DNA of 6,458 bases. It comes from Candidatus Nealsonbacteria bacterium CG11_big_fil_rev_8_21_14_0_20_37_68 (GTDB lineage: Bacteria > Patescibacteriota > Minisyncoccia > Minisyncoccales > GCA-002782225). The first letter of the stretch is position 1; every line of letters begins with the position of its first letter. Under the pieces are notes generated by a model. It had not been told where the DNA came from. It ran no database searches and saw nothing but the letters and a program-made list of their open reading frames with translations. A program made the position numbers and the translations under genes. Shown here in pieces: positions 1 to 4,646 of the stretch. The stretch spans positions 1 to 6,458 of the forward strand of contig PCWJ01000042.1 in the NCBI GenBank assembly GCA_002787295.1, read 5' to 3'.

Positions 1-249
1 GGAAAGTTTTTTTCCGGAAAACGACAAGGTCAGACAGGAATAGTAAAATCCATAATTTTTAATGTTGGTAATTATAGATTGCATCTTCATCACTGGATAG
101 CATGTTCGGGAGCATTAGCTTTCCTTTCTCTCTTTAATTTTCCCGCGGTTTTTGCTCACTTTTCCTGTGGAATTTTAGGGGGATTGATTTTTCAGGGAAT
201 TTTTTGTTATCAAGATTGGTATAAAATTATAACCAAATGTTCTTCATAA
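1..249 (+). CDS. C-terminal part of a small membrane protein with an HLHHW motif (5' end outside window)
   Basis: Frame 1 is open from the first base to a TAA at 247-249, giving 82 residues with no start visible, so this is the 3' end of a gene that begins upstream. The visible part starts with a basic Gly/Lys/Gln/Arg stretch, then a segment ending in the motif YRLHLHHW (residues about 25-32). A hydrophobic membrane-like stretch follows (about 33-68, rich in Leu, Phe, Ala and Gly), then an aromatic CYQDWYKII tail. The His-rich motif next to a membrane segment could bind a metal or haem, but that is only inference. The pattern looks like a conserved hypothetical membrane protein I associate with Patescibacteria; I cannot name a family. 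The next gene begins 21 nt downstream on the same strand, so the two are probably co-transcribed. Coding nature is supported by a sensible membrane-protein composition rather than by a recognised domain. Confidence 0.6.
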   Translation, partial: GKFFSGKRQGQTGIVKSIIFNVGNYRLHLHHWIACSGALAFLSLFNFPAVFAHFSCGILGGLIFQGIFCYQDWYKIITKCSS

Positions 250-270
250 CCAAAAAAAACAACTTGAATT

Positions 271-573
271 ATGTATTTTTATATATTAATTGCCGGATTC
301 GGCGGAGGGGTGGTTAGGGGATTGGTCGGTTTTATTAAGCATCAGTATTCATATAAGAATGTTGGTTTTAATTTGCCTTATTTTTTCGGCATGGCTTTTC
401 TTTCGGGAATTATCGGATTATTATGCGCAATGGCCGTAAAGGAAGCCGGTCTAACCTTAGAGGGCGTTTTCAATCCGGCTTTAGGTTTTATTGCCGGTTA
501 TGCCGGCGGCGATTTCATTGAAAACATTTATAAAATCATTATAAAAAAATCCTCGCTTTATTCAGAAAAATAA
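271..573 (+). CDS. Small glycine-rich integral membrane protein, unknown function (100 aa)
   Basis: This is a 100-residue ORF. Hydrophobic segments at about residues 2-22, 36-57 and 64-82 suggest two or three membrane passes, ending in a basic cytosolic-looking tail (IIIKKSSLYSEK). Glycine-dense patches GFGGGVVRG (residues 9-17) and AGYAGGDF (about 75-82) could allow tight helix packing, as in glycine-zipper proteins. No catalytic motif is visible and I do not recognise the family; small holin-like or accessory membrane proteins look superficially similar. There is no Shine-Dalgarno sequence before the ATG (the upstream bases are A-rich, then CTTGAATT), so translation may rely on coupling to the gene ending 21 nt upstream or on an unstructured A-rich leader. 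The stop codon TAA overlaps the first base pairs of the hairpin-rich intergenic region. Confidence 0.65.
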   Translation: MYFYILIAGFGGGVVRGLVGFIKHQYSYKNVGFNLPYFFGMAFLSGIIGLLCAMAVKEAGLTLEGVFNPALGFIAGYAGGDFIENIYKIIIKKSSLYSEK

Positions 574-599
574 GAACCTGCCTCGCTAACGCTCGGCAG
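572..599. repeat. Palindromic element copy 1 (AAGAACCTGC family)
   Basis: The sequence begins AAGAACCTGCC and folds with a CTGCC/GGCAG stem (578-582 with 595-599). Inside it are a TC/TC mismatch and a GC-TAAC-GC tip. It has the same 5' arm as the copies at 621 and 800, but its 3' side (GGCAGAACC) does not match the whole 5' arm, so it looks degenerate or truncated. It overlaps the stop codon of the preceding gene. Confidence 0.6.
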
Positions 600-620
600 A
601 ACCTTGAATGCTCCGCATTT

Positions 621-651
621 AAGAACCTGCTCGCTTCGCTCGCAGGTTCTT
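621..651. repeat. Palindromic element copy 2, perfect 10-bp arms, GCTTCGC tip
   Basis: Arms AAGAACCTGC (621-630) and GCAGGTTCTT (642-651) are perfectly complementary. Between them lie TC, the tip GC-TTC-GC (633-639), and TC. The final bases of the right arm form the start of the -35 hexamer TTGATT at 650-655, so hairpin and promoter overlap. It could act as a terminator for the two upstream membrane genes, but there is no U-tract, which argues against a classical intrinsic terminator. Confidence 0.75.
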
Positions 652-677
652 GATTCGCTAATGTATAAATATATAAT
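650..677 (+). promoter_or_regulatory. Sigma70-like promoter, copy A
   Basis: The -35 is TTGATT (650-655), there is a 16-nt spacer, and the -10 is a perfect TATAAT (672-677). The surrounding 38 nt (649-686) recur at 892-929 with three differences, and the hexamers and spacing are unchanged in both copies, which supports function. The predicted transcript starts near 684. The next gene start is 270 nt away, and a weak terminator lies only about 60 nt downstream. Confidence 0.6.
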
Positions 678-724
678 CTTGAATTAGAAAAGCACATATC
701 TAATCCTTTTATGATGTAGGAGTT

Positions 725-745
725 TGGCTAAAGCCAGGCTTTTTT
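725..745 (+). terminator. Weak terminator-like hairpin
   Basis: TGGC (725-728) can pair with GCCA (733-736) around a TAAA loop. Alternatively AAAGC (730-734) can pair with GCTTT (738-742) around CAG. Six T residues follow at 740-745. The two stems exclude each other and both are short, so termination is uncertain. If used, it would end a transcript of roughly 60 nt from promoter copy A. Confidence 0.35.
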
Positions 746-746
746 A

Positions 747-774
747 TTGACAAAAATAAATAAAGTCCTAAACT
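747..774 (+). promoter_or_regulatory. Possible additional promoter
   Basis: A consensus -35 TTGACA (747-752) is followed after 16 nt by TAAACT (769-774), a four-of-six match to TATAAT. It would read towards the flavoprotein gene but through three hairpins. The weak -10 makes this tentative. Confidence 0.3.
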
Positions 775-799
775 AAAACTGGCTCTTTAATAACTCAAT

Positions 800-824
800 A
801 AGAACCTGCTCGCTTTGCTCGCAG
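800..824. repeat. Palindromic element copy 3 (AAGAACCTGC family)
   Basis: It has the same 5' arm AAGAACCTGC (800-809) and inner layout TC-GC-TTT-GC-TC-GCAG (810-824) as copy 2, with one tip base changed (TTT for TTC). Only CTGC/GCAG of the outer stem remains. The 3' side continues as AACTCCCG, which forms the left arm of the next hairpin, so elements seem nested or fused here. Confidence 0.65.
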
Positions 825-827
825 AAC

Positions 828-857
828 TCCCGCACCAGAGCGAAGCACGGTGCGGGA
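828..857. repeat. Palindromic element with 9-bp arms and GCGAAGC tip
   Basis: TCCCGCACC (828-836) and GGTGCGGGA (849-857) pair perfectly. The interior is AGA, GCGAAGC (840-846), AC. The tip is the reverse complement of the tip in the 621-651 element, while the arms are unrelated in sequence. The segment GCAGAACTCCCG just upstream (821-832) recurs with one change at 5097-5108 inside pcm. Confidence 0.7.
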
Positions 858-862
858 CTAAT

Positions 863-890
863 CCCGTAGACAGCTTCGCTGTTCTACGGG
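863..890. repeat. Palindromic element, 12-bp stem with one bulge and GCTTCGC tip
   Basis: CCCGTAGACAGC (863-874) pairs with GCTGTTCTACGGG (878-890), leaving one bulged T and a TTC loop. The tip is GC-TTC-GC (873-879). It ends two bases before the -35 hexamer of promoter copy B, the same arrangement as element 621-651 with promoter copy A. Confidence 0.7.
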
Positions 891-892
891 GC

Positions 893-920
893 TTGATTCG
901 CTAAGGTATGGATATATAAT
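893..920 (+). promoter_or_regulatory. Sigma70-like promoter, copy B, for the flavoprotein gene
   Basis: TTGATT (893-898), a 16-nt spacer and TATAAT (915-920) make a strong sigma70-type promoter. The predicted start near 927 leaves a leader of about 30 nt before the ATG at 957, carrying a good ribosome site. The 38-nt segment is a duplicate of 649-686. Confidence 0.7.
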
Positions 921-956
921 CTTGAATTAAACTTTACACTAGTGAAGGAGGAAGGA

Positions 957-2375
957 ATGGTTAAGGAATACGATGCGATTATAATTGGTTCGGGTCCGGC
1001 CGGAATGTTTACCGCCTTAGAATTGGCCAAAAGCAAACCGGAGCTAAAAACACTTGTGCTTGAAAGAGGGCCGGTTAGGCCTCCCTTAAAACCTGAGGAT
1101 AGAAGAGTTCTAACCTCTGGATGGGGAGGGGCCGGCACCTTTAGCGACGGAAAACTTTCTTTAACTTATAAGGTTGGAGGACAACTTCAGGATTTTATCG
1201 GGGAATCTCGTTTTAAAGAGTTAATGAAATATGTAGATTCGCTTTATATGAATTTTGGTGCAAGCAATTCTTCTTTATTTGATCCAACTGCATCTCGTCA
1301 CCAAGGATTTATCAAGGAGCTAAAAAGACGAGCCGAAAGAGTTAATTTGGAAATCGTTGAATATCCGGTTAGACACCTGGGAACAGAAAATGTTTATTTG
1401 GTTGCCGAGAACATCAGAAATCATTTACAATCTAAGGGAGTAGAGATTTTAGTGAATACCGCCGTGAAAAAAATTAATCCCCTGGGAAATCACTTGTTTT
1501 TAGTTGAGGCTCAATCCATTAATTCCGAAGAAGGTCACCAATTTATAACTAAGAATGCAGTGGTGGCTCCGGGAAGAGCGGGAATGGAAGAATGGTTTAT
1601 GCAGGAGATTAAGAGACTTAATATTCCTTTTAAAATAGGAGGAGTAGATATTGGGGTAAGGGTGGAAACGGAAGCTAAAGTATTAAAAGAAATTACTGAT
1701 ATATTTCATGATTTCAAGTTTTATTATCACAGCCCTAAATATAAGAATCGAGTTCGAACTTTTTGCGTTTGTCCCTATGGGTTTGTGGTTATGGAAGAGC
1801 ATTATGGGTTAACTTTAGTTAACGGTCATAGTTATGGGGGGAGGAGAAGCCTGAGAAAAAATCGTTCTAAAAACACTAATTTTGCTATTTTGATTACCGA
1901 ATACTTTACCCAACCTTTTAATGACCCGATTGCGTATGGCCGGAGCATTGCTCATCAGGCAAATCAATTAGCCGGGGGAAAAGTTTTGGTTCAGAAGTTG
2001 GGGGATATTTGGTGGGGACACCGTTCTGATTTAGATGATGTTCCCAATTGGAAGGTTAAGCCCACCCTGAAAGAAGCGGTCCCAGGCGATTTGGCCAGGG
2101 TCATACCTCATAGATATCTGGAGTTAATAAAGGAAAAGCTTCAGGCGATGGATGAAATAGCTCCCGGGATAAATTCGGCTCATACTATTTTGTATTTTCC
2201 GGAATTCAAGTTTTATTCGGTTCAAGTTATTGCCGATCCGGAGAAAGGATTTGAAACCGAGATCTCAGGGCTTCGGGTAATCGGAGATGGCGGAGGTCGC
2301 ACTCGGGGATTGGTGCAGTCTTCGATGGAAGGGATAATTGCTGCCAGAGCCATTCTCAAAGACTTAGAAGCTTGA
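957..2375 (+). CDS. FAD-dependent dehydrogenase-like flavoprotein (COG2509 type)
   Basis: This is a 472-aa flavoprotein of the uncharacterised 'FAD-dependent dehydrogenase' group. A Rossmann dinucleotide-binding start AIIIGSGPAG (GxGxxG at residues 11-16) is followed by an acidic residue E36 after the second strand, which normally contacts the ribose of FAD. The motif SGWGGAGTFSDGKL (54-67), FCVCP (269-273) and the C-terminal FAD-contact motif GDGGGRTRG (443-451) are the marks I associate with this family. Substrate and electron partner are unknown; it is expected to be cytosolic, since no signal peptide or membrane segment is visible. I place the start at ATG 957 because GGAGG at 947-951 lies 5 nt upstream; a GTG at 942 in the same frame would put that ribosome site inside the coding region. 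It appears to be transcribed alone, from the promoter at 893-920 to the terminator at 2393. Two TGA stops stand in tandem. Confidence 0.85.
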   Translation: MVKEYDAIIIGSGPAGMFTALELAKSKPELKTLVLERGPVRPPLKPEDRRVLTSGWGGAGTFSDGKLSLTYKVGGQLQDFIGESRFKELMKYVDSLYMNFGASNSSLFDPTASRHQGFIKELKRRAERVNLEIVEYPVRHLGTENVYLVAENIRNHLQSKGVEILVNTAVKKINPLGNHLFLVEAQSINSEEGHQFITKNAVVAPGRAGMEEWFMQEIKRLNIPFKIGGVDIGVRVETEAKVLKEITDIFHDFKFYYHSPKYKNRVRTFCVCPYGFVVMEEHYGLTLVNGHSYGGRRSLRKNRSKNTNFAILITEYFTQPFNDPIAYGRSIAHQANQLAGGKVLVQKLGDIWWGHRSDLDDVPNWKVKPTLKEAVPGDLARVIPHRYLELIKEKLQAMDEIAPGINSAHTILYFPEFKFYSVQVIADPEKGFETEISGLRVIGDGGGRTRGLVQSSMEGIIAARAILKDLEA

Positions 2376-2392
2376 TGAATTACTAAAAAGAC

Positions 2393-2417
2393 AAGTGGTA
2401 GGAAACTGCCACTTTTT
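2393..2417 (+). terminator. Intrinsic terminator after the flavoprotein gene
   Basis: AAGTGGTAG (2393-2401) pairs with CTGCCACTT (2406-2414) over 9 bp including one wobble, closed by a GAAA tetraloop (2402-2405). The last two bases of the stem begin a run of five T (2413-2417), followed by GTTGT. It lies 18 nt after the stop codon. Confidence 0.85.
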
Positions 2418-2431
2418 GTTGTATCTGGGGG

Positions 2432-2460
2432 TTGACTAAATTTCCAAAATGTTCTATTTT
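2432..2460 (+). promoter_or_regulatory. Sigma70-like promoter for the phosphoesterase gene
   Basis: TTGACT (2432-2437), a 17-nt spacer and TATTTT (2455-2460) are a five-of-six and four-of-six match to consensus at ideal spacing. It sits between a strong terminator and the next gene. The predicted start near 2467 gives a leader of about 73 nt that contains the hairpin at 2494-2519. Confidence 0.5.
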
Positions 2461-2493
2461 GAATAAAAGCACTTTTTAAACTAAATAAGTGGT

Positions 2494-2519
2494 CTCCAAA
2501 ATTGCGAAGCAATTTGGAG
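2494..2519. repeat. Palindromic element in the leader of the phosphoesterase gene, GCGAAGC tip
   Basis: CTCCAAAATTGC (2494-2505) pairs with GCAATTTGGAG (2509-2519) with one bulged A and a GAA loop, giving the tip GCGAAGC (2504-2510). The hairpin ends 8 nt before the ribosome site AGGAGGTG (2528-2535) and does not cover it. There is no U-tract, so it is not a terminator. It has the same tip as the elements at 840-846 and 5042-5048. Confidence 0.7.
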
Positions 2520-2539
2520 TAGAAAATAGGAGGTGAAAA

Positions 2540-4588
2540 ATGACTGAGGATAGAAACTCAGGAAATAATTTGCCAGAAAAAGAAAATAGATTATTAGAGT
2601 TACTTCAAAAGGGACCCTCAACCATTACCGAGGTTTCCGAGACGTTTAATATTCCAAAAGAAGATGTTTTTGATTTTTTAGATGAAGTAAGGGATTCTAT
2701 TTACCAGAAAACAGGTTATATTGTTGAATTAGAGAAAAAAGCCCGCCGAATTTTTTTAAGAAAAGAAGCTGTTCCCAGACAAGTAATTAAACTTCCAAAA
2801 GTTACTTCCAGAATTGTAAAAATTTTAATTACCTCCGATTGGGGATGGGGATTAAAAACTCAGCAAGAAGATTTAGTAGAAACTGCTTTTAGAGAAGCAG
2901 AAAAAGAAGAGCCAGAGGTTTGGTTCAGTTTGGTAGCTGGTAATTTCTGTGCCGGAAAGCCCTCTCCCCGAGAGAGAGAAGATTATTTTCTCACTACTTT
3001 TGAAGAACAACTTGAATATTTAGTTCGCCATTTTCCCAAGAGTTCTTTTAAACACTATCTTATTAACAGTTGGAGAGAATTAAGTTGGAAAAAACCCAGA
3101 ACAATGGGAGAAGCTTTAGCTGAAAGACGAGAAGATATCAAATGCTATGGAAATCATAGAGCCAGTTTCTTAGTTGGGAGAGATACCTTTCTCATCCTTT
3201 CTCATATTGAGAGAGACCCTTCTTTTTATACCATAAGCCATGGTTTACAGGTGAGCATGGAACGCTATCAAGATGCCACTGAATATATTTATCTAAAAGA
3301 GAATACTCCAGATATTCTATTATTGGGAGGAATCAATGTTGATGTGGAAATTCCCCCAAAATTGCCGCTTAAGAAAGAAAGGGAAAATAATTTTTATGGT
3401 ATAGCTCTTTCTTCTTTATGTACCGCTACCTCTTTCCAGTTATCCCGGTCAGGCAGAAGAGCAGTTCCATTTGCATTGGGTTATCTAATTCTTATTCTGG
3501 AATTTGATGAAAAAGGTTATTTAAAAGGAGAACCAATATTTGATGTTAGGTCCTTAACCGGTTATCAAAAAAAAGACAGCTATTTAGATGATGTTGTGTC
3601 ATCTCCAGAGTTAAATGATGAACAAAGAAGGCTGATTATTTCTCTAAATGAAAAGCCGATGTCTCGAGGTGAGCTCTCCAAAAATCTAAAGAAATCCATT
3701 CCTCATGCCTTAGGAGTAATAAAGCAGCTCCAAGAAAAGGGATATAAAATTATTGAGATAGAAACTGAAAAAAGATTTAAATTAATGAAGCCACTTAAAG
3801 AAAGATTTAAACCAGTATCGATTAATATCGAAAATAAAACTAAGATTGCTGCCTTTGGTGATACTCATTTAGGTCACAGGAATGAAAGACCAGACCTTCT
3901 TGGAAAAGTTTATCAGATAGCTGAAGAAAGAGGAGTGGATAGAATTTTCCATTGCGGCGATGTATTTGATGGAAGAGCTTCTTATCCTCTTCAAGAGTGG
4001 GAGTTGATATACCATCTGGCTGATGAGCAGCGAGATCACGGCTTGGAAATTTGGCCTAAATCTAAAATTTGGACAGATTTCATTAGAGGAAGCGCTGGTC
4101 ATGAAACTGCATTTTTGAAATCAGGTTATGACATTGTTAGAGATTTCTGTGAATTAGCTTGGTATAGGTATCGAAGAAAGCTTAGATACTTAGGTGGAAT
4201 AACTGGAGTTTCCGAAATAAATAAAATCCGTTTTCAACTTTTACATCCTCGAGGAGGTATCCCTCGCGGCATTTCTTACCGACCCCAGATATTAGTAGAA
4301 GAAATAGTTAAAGATATTGAAAAGTATTCTCGAGAGAAAAATCTTATATCAGGTCATTTGCATGTTGCTGCGGCTATGAACTATAAGGGGATTTTTACTC
4401 TTATGGTTCCCTGTTTGCAAGATACTACTGACTATTTAAAATCGGGTGGGCATATTTCTTGGCTTGGAATGTGGATCTGTGAAGTTTTTATGGATAAATT
4501 TGGAAACATAGTTAGAACAATTAGAGAATATGTTCCTTTTGAACCGAGAGAAGAAATTCCAAAGAGAATTAAAGGGGGCAGGAAATAG
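2540..4588 (+). CDS. Tandem winged-helix/metallophosphoesterase protein; first phosphoesterase copy degenerate
   Basis: The 682-aa protein consists of two units with the same order. Unit 1 has a winged-helix-like DNA-binding region (about residues 17-75) and a calcineurin-like fold (about 92-345) whose motifs have decayed. The DxH site reads SDWGWG (99-104), GDxxDG reads AGNFCAG (133-139) and GHxH reads GGIN (263-266); only GNH (204-206) survives. Unit 2 has a second winged helix (about 357-425) and a much better preserved phosphoesterase. It carries GDTHLGH (D441, H443), GDVFDG (D474, D477), GSAGHE (H521), LLHPRGG (H569) and GHLH (H606, H608). The two C-terminal halves also align by eye: ALSSLC...RRAVPFALGYLILILEFDEKG against MVPCL...GHISWLGMWICEVFMDKFG. 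Such enzymes use two metal ions to cut phosphodiesters or phosphomonoesters; with DNA-binding domains, a nucleic-acid substrate is likely but inferred. The start is supported by AGGAGGTG, with 6 nt between GGAGG and the ATG. The gene is monocistronic, with its own promoter and terminator. Confidence 0.8.
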   Translation: MTEDRNSGNNLPEKENRLLELLQKGPSTITEVSETFNIPKEDVFDFLDEVRDSIYQKTGYIVELEKKARRIFLRKEAVPRQVIKLPKVTSRIVKILITSDWGWGLKTQQEDLVETAFREAEKEEPEVWFSLVAGNFCAGKPSPREREDYFLTTFEEQLEYLVRHFPKSSFKHYLINSWRELSWKKPRTMGEALAERREDIKCYGNHRASFLVGRDTFLILSHIERDPSFYTISHGLQVSMERYQDATEYIYLKENTPDILLLGGINVDVEIPPKLPLKKERENNFYGIALSSLCTATSFQLSRSGRRAVPFALGYLILILEFDEKGYLKGEPIFDVRSLTGYQKKDSYLDDVVSSPELNDEQRRLIISLNEKPMSRGELSKNLKKSIPHALGVIKQLQEKGYKIIEIETEKRFKLMKPLKERFKPVSINIENKTKIAAFGDTHLGHRNERPDLLGKVYQIAEERGVDRIFHCGDVFDGRASYPLQEWELIYHLADEQRDHGLEIWPKSKIWTDFIRGSAGHETAFLKSGYDIVRDFCELAWYRYRRKLRYLGGITGVSEINKIRFQLLHPRGGIPRGISYRPQILVEEIVKDIEKYSREKNLISGHLHVAAAMNYKGIFTLMVPCLQDTTDYLKSGGHISWLGMWICEVFMDKFGNIVRTIREYVPFEPREEIPKRIKGGRK

Positions 4589-4610
4589 TTTCCCCCCTTT
4601 TTGTTTTTTT
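4571..4610 (+). terminator. Intrinsic terminator overlapping the stop codon of the phosphoesterase gene
   Basis: AAAGGGG (4571-4577) pairs with CCCCTTT (4594-4600). Inside, GGAAA (4581-4585) pairs with TTTCC (4589-4593), leaving GCA bulged and the stop codon TAG (4586-4588) exactly in the loop. A long T-rich tract with one G (4598-4610) follows. Confidence 0.75.
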
Positions 4611-4646
4611 GTTAAAATAGAGATAGTTCTTTGAAAGGAGGTCAAA

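Larger units (their letters stand above)
574..956. other. Hairpin- and promoter-rich intergenic region without a gene
   Basis: I find no plausible protein gene in these 383 bases on either strand; the minus-strand ORF starting near 1138 is a shadow of the flavoprotein gene. The region holds five palindromes (572-599, 621-651, 800-824, 828-857, 863-890), two near-identical promoter segments (649-686 and 892-929, 35 of 38 bases identical), a weak terminator-like hairpin (725-745) and a possible extra promoter (747-774). The two promoter copies each sit directly against the right-hand side of a hairpin, giving the region a duplicated hairpin-plus-promoter layout. Confidence 0.7.

Noticed and set aside
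263..271. CTTGAATTA before the gene at 271, also present at 678-686 and 921-929
   Set aside because: The latter two are part of the duplicated promoter segment; at 263 there is no -10 or -35 in front of it, so the third match is probably chance.
572..890. CRISPR array
   Set aside because: The repeats are palindromes of differing arm sequence, irregularly spaced, with no uniform spacers and no cas genes nearby.
942..956. GTG at 942 as the start of the flavoprotein
   Set aside because: The ribosome site GGAGG (947-951) would lie inside the coding region; ATG 957 has ideal 5-nt spacing to it and begins just before the Rossmann strand as in the family.
884..1138. Minus-strand ORF of 84 codons, and other minus-strand ORFs (2222-2512, 3869-4102, 4436-4885, 4949-5206, 5759-6022, 6035-6268)
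   Set aside because: All overlap strongly supported + strand genes, have no recognisable domain and no promoter or ribosome site that I could see; they are antisense shadows.
2376..2430. TGA read as glycine (alternative genetic code of Gracilibacteria/SR1)
   Set aside because: Tandem TGA-TGA follows a complete family C-terminus and is followed at once by a terminator, so TGA acts as stop here.
4613..4618. TAAAAT as a -10 for pcm
   Set aside because: No acceptable -35 lies 16-18 nt upstream; that position is occupied by the C-run of the preceding terminator.
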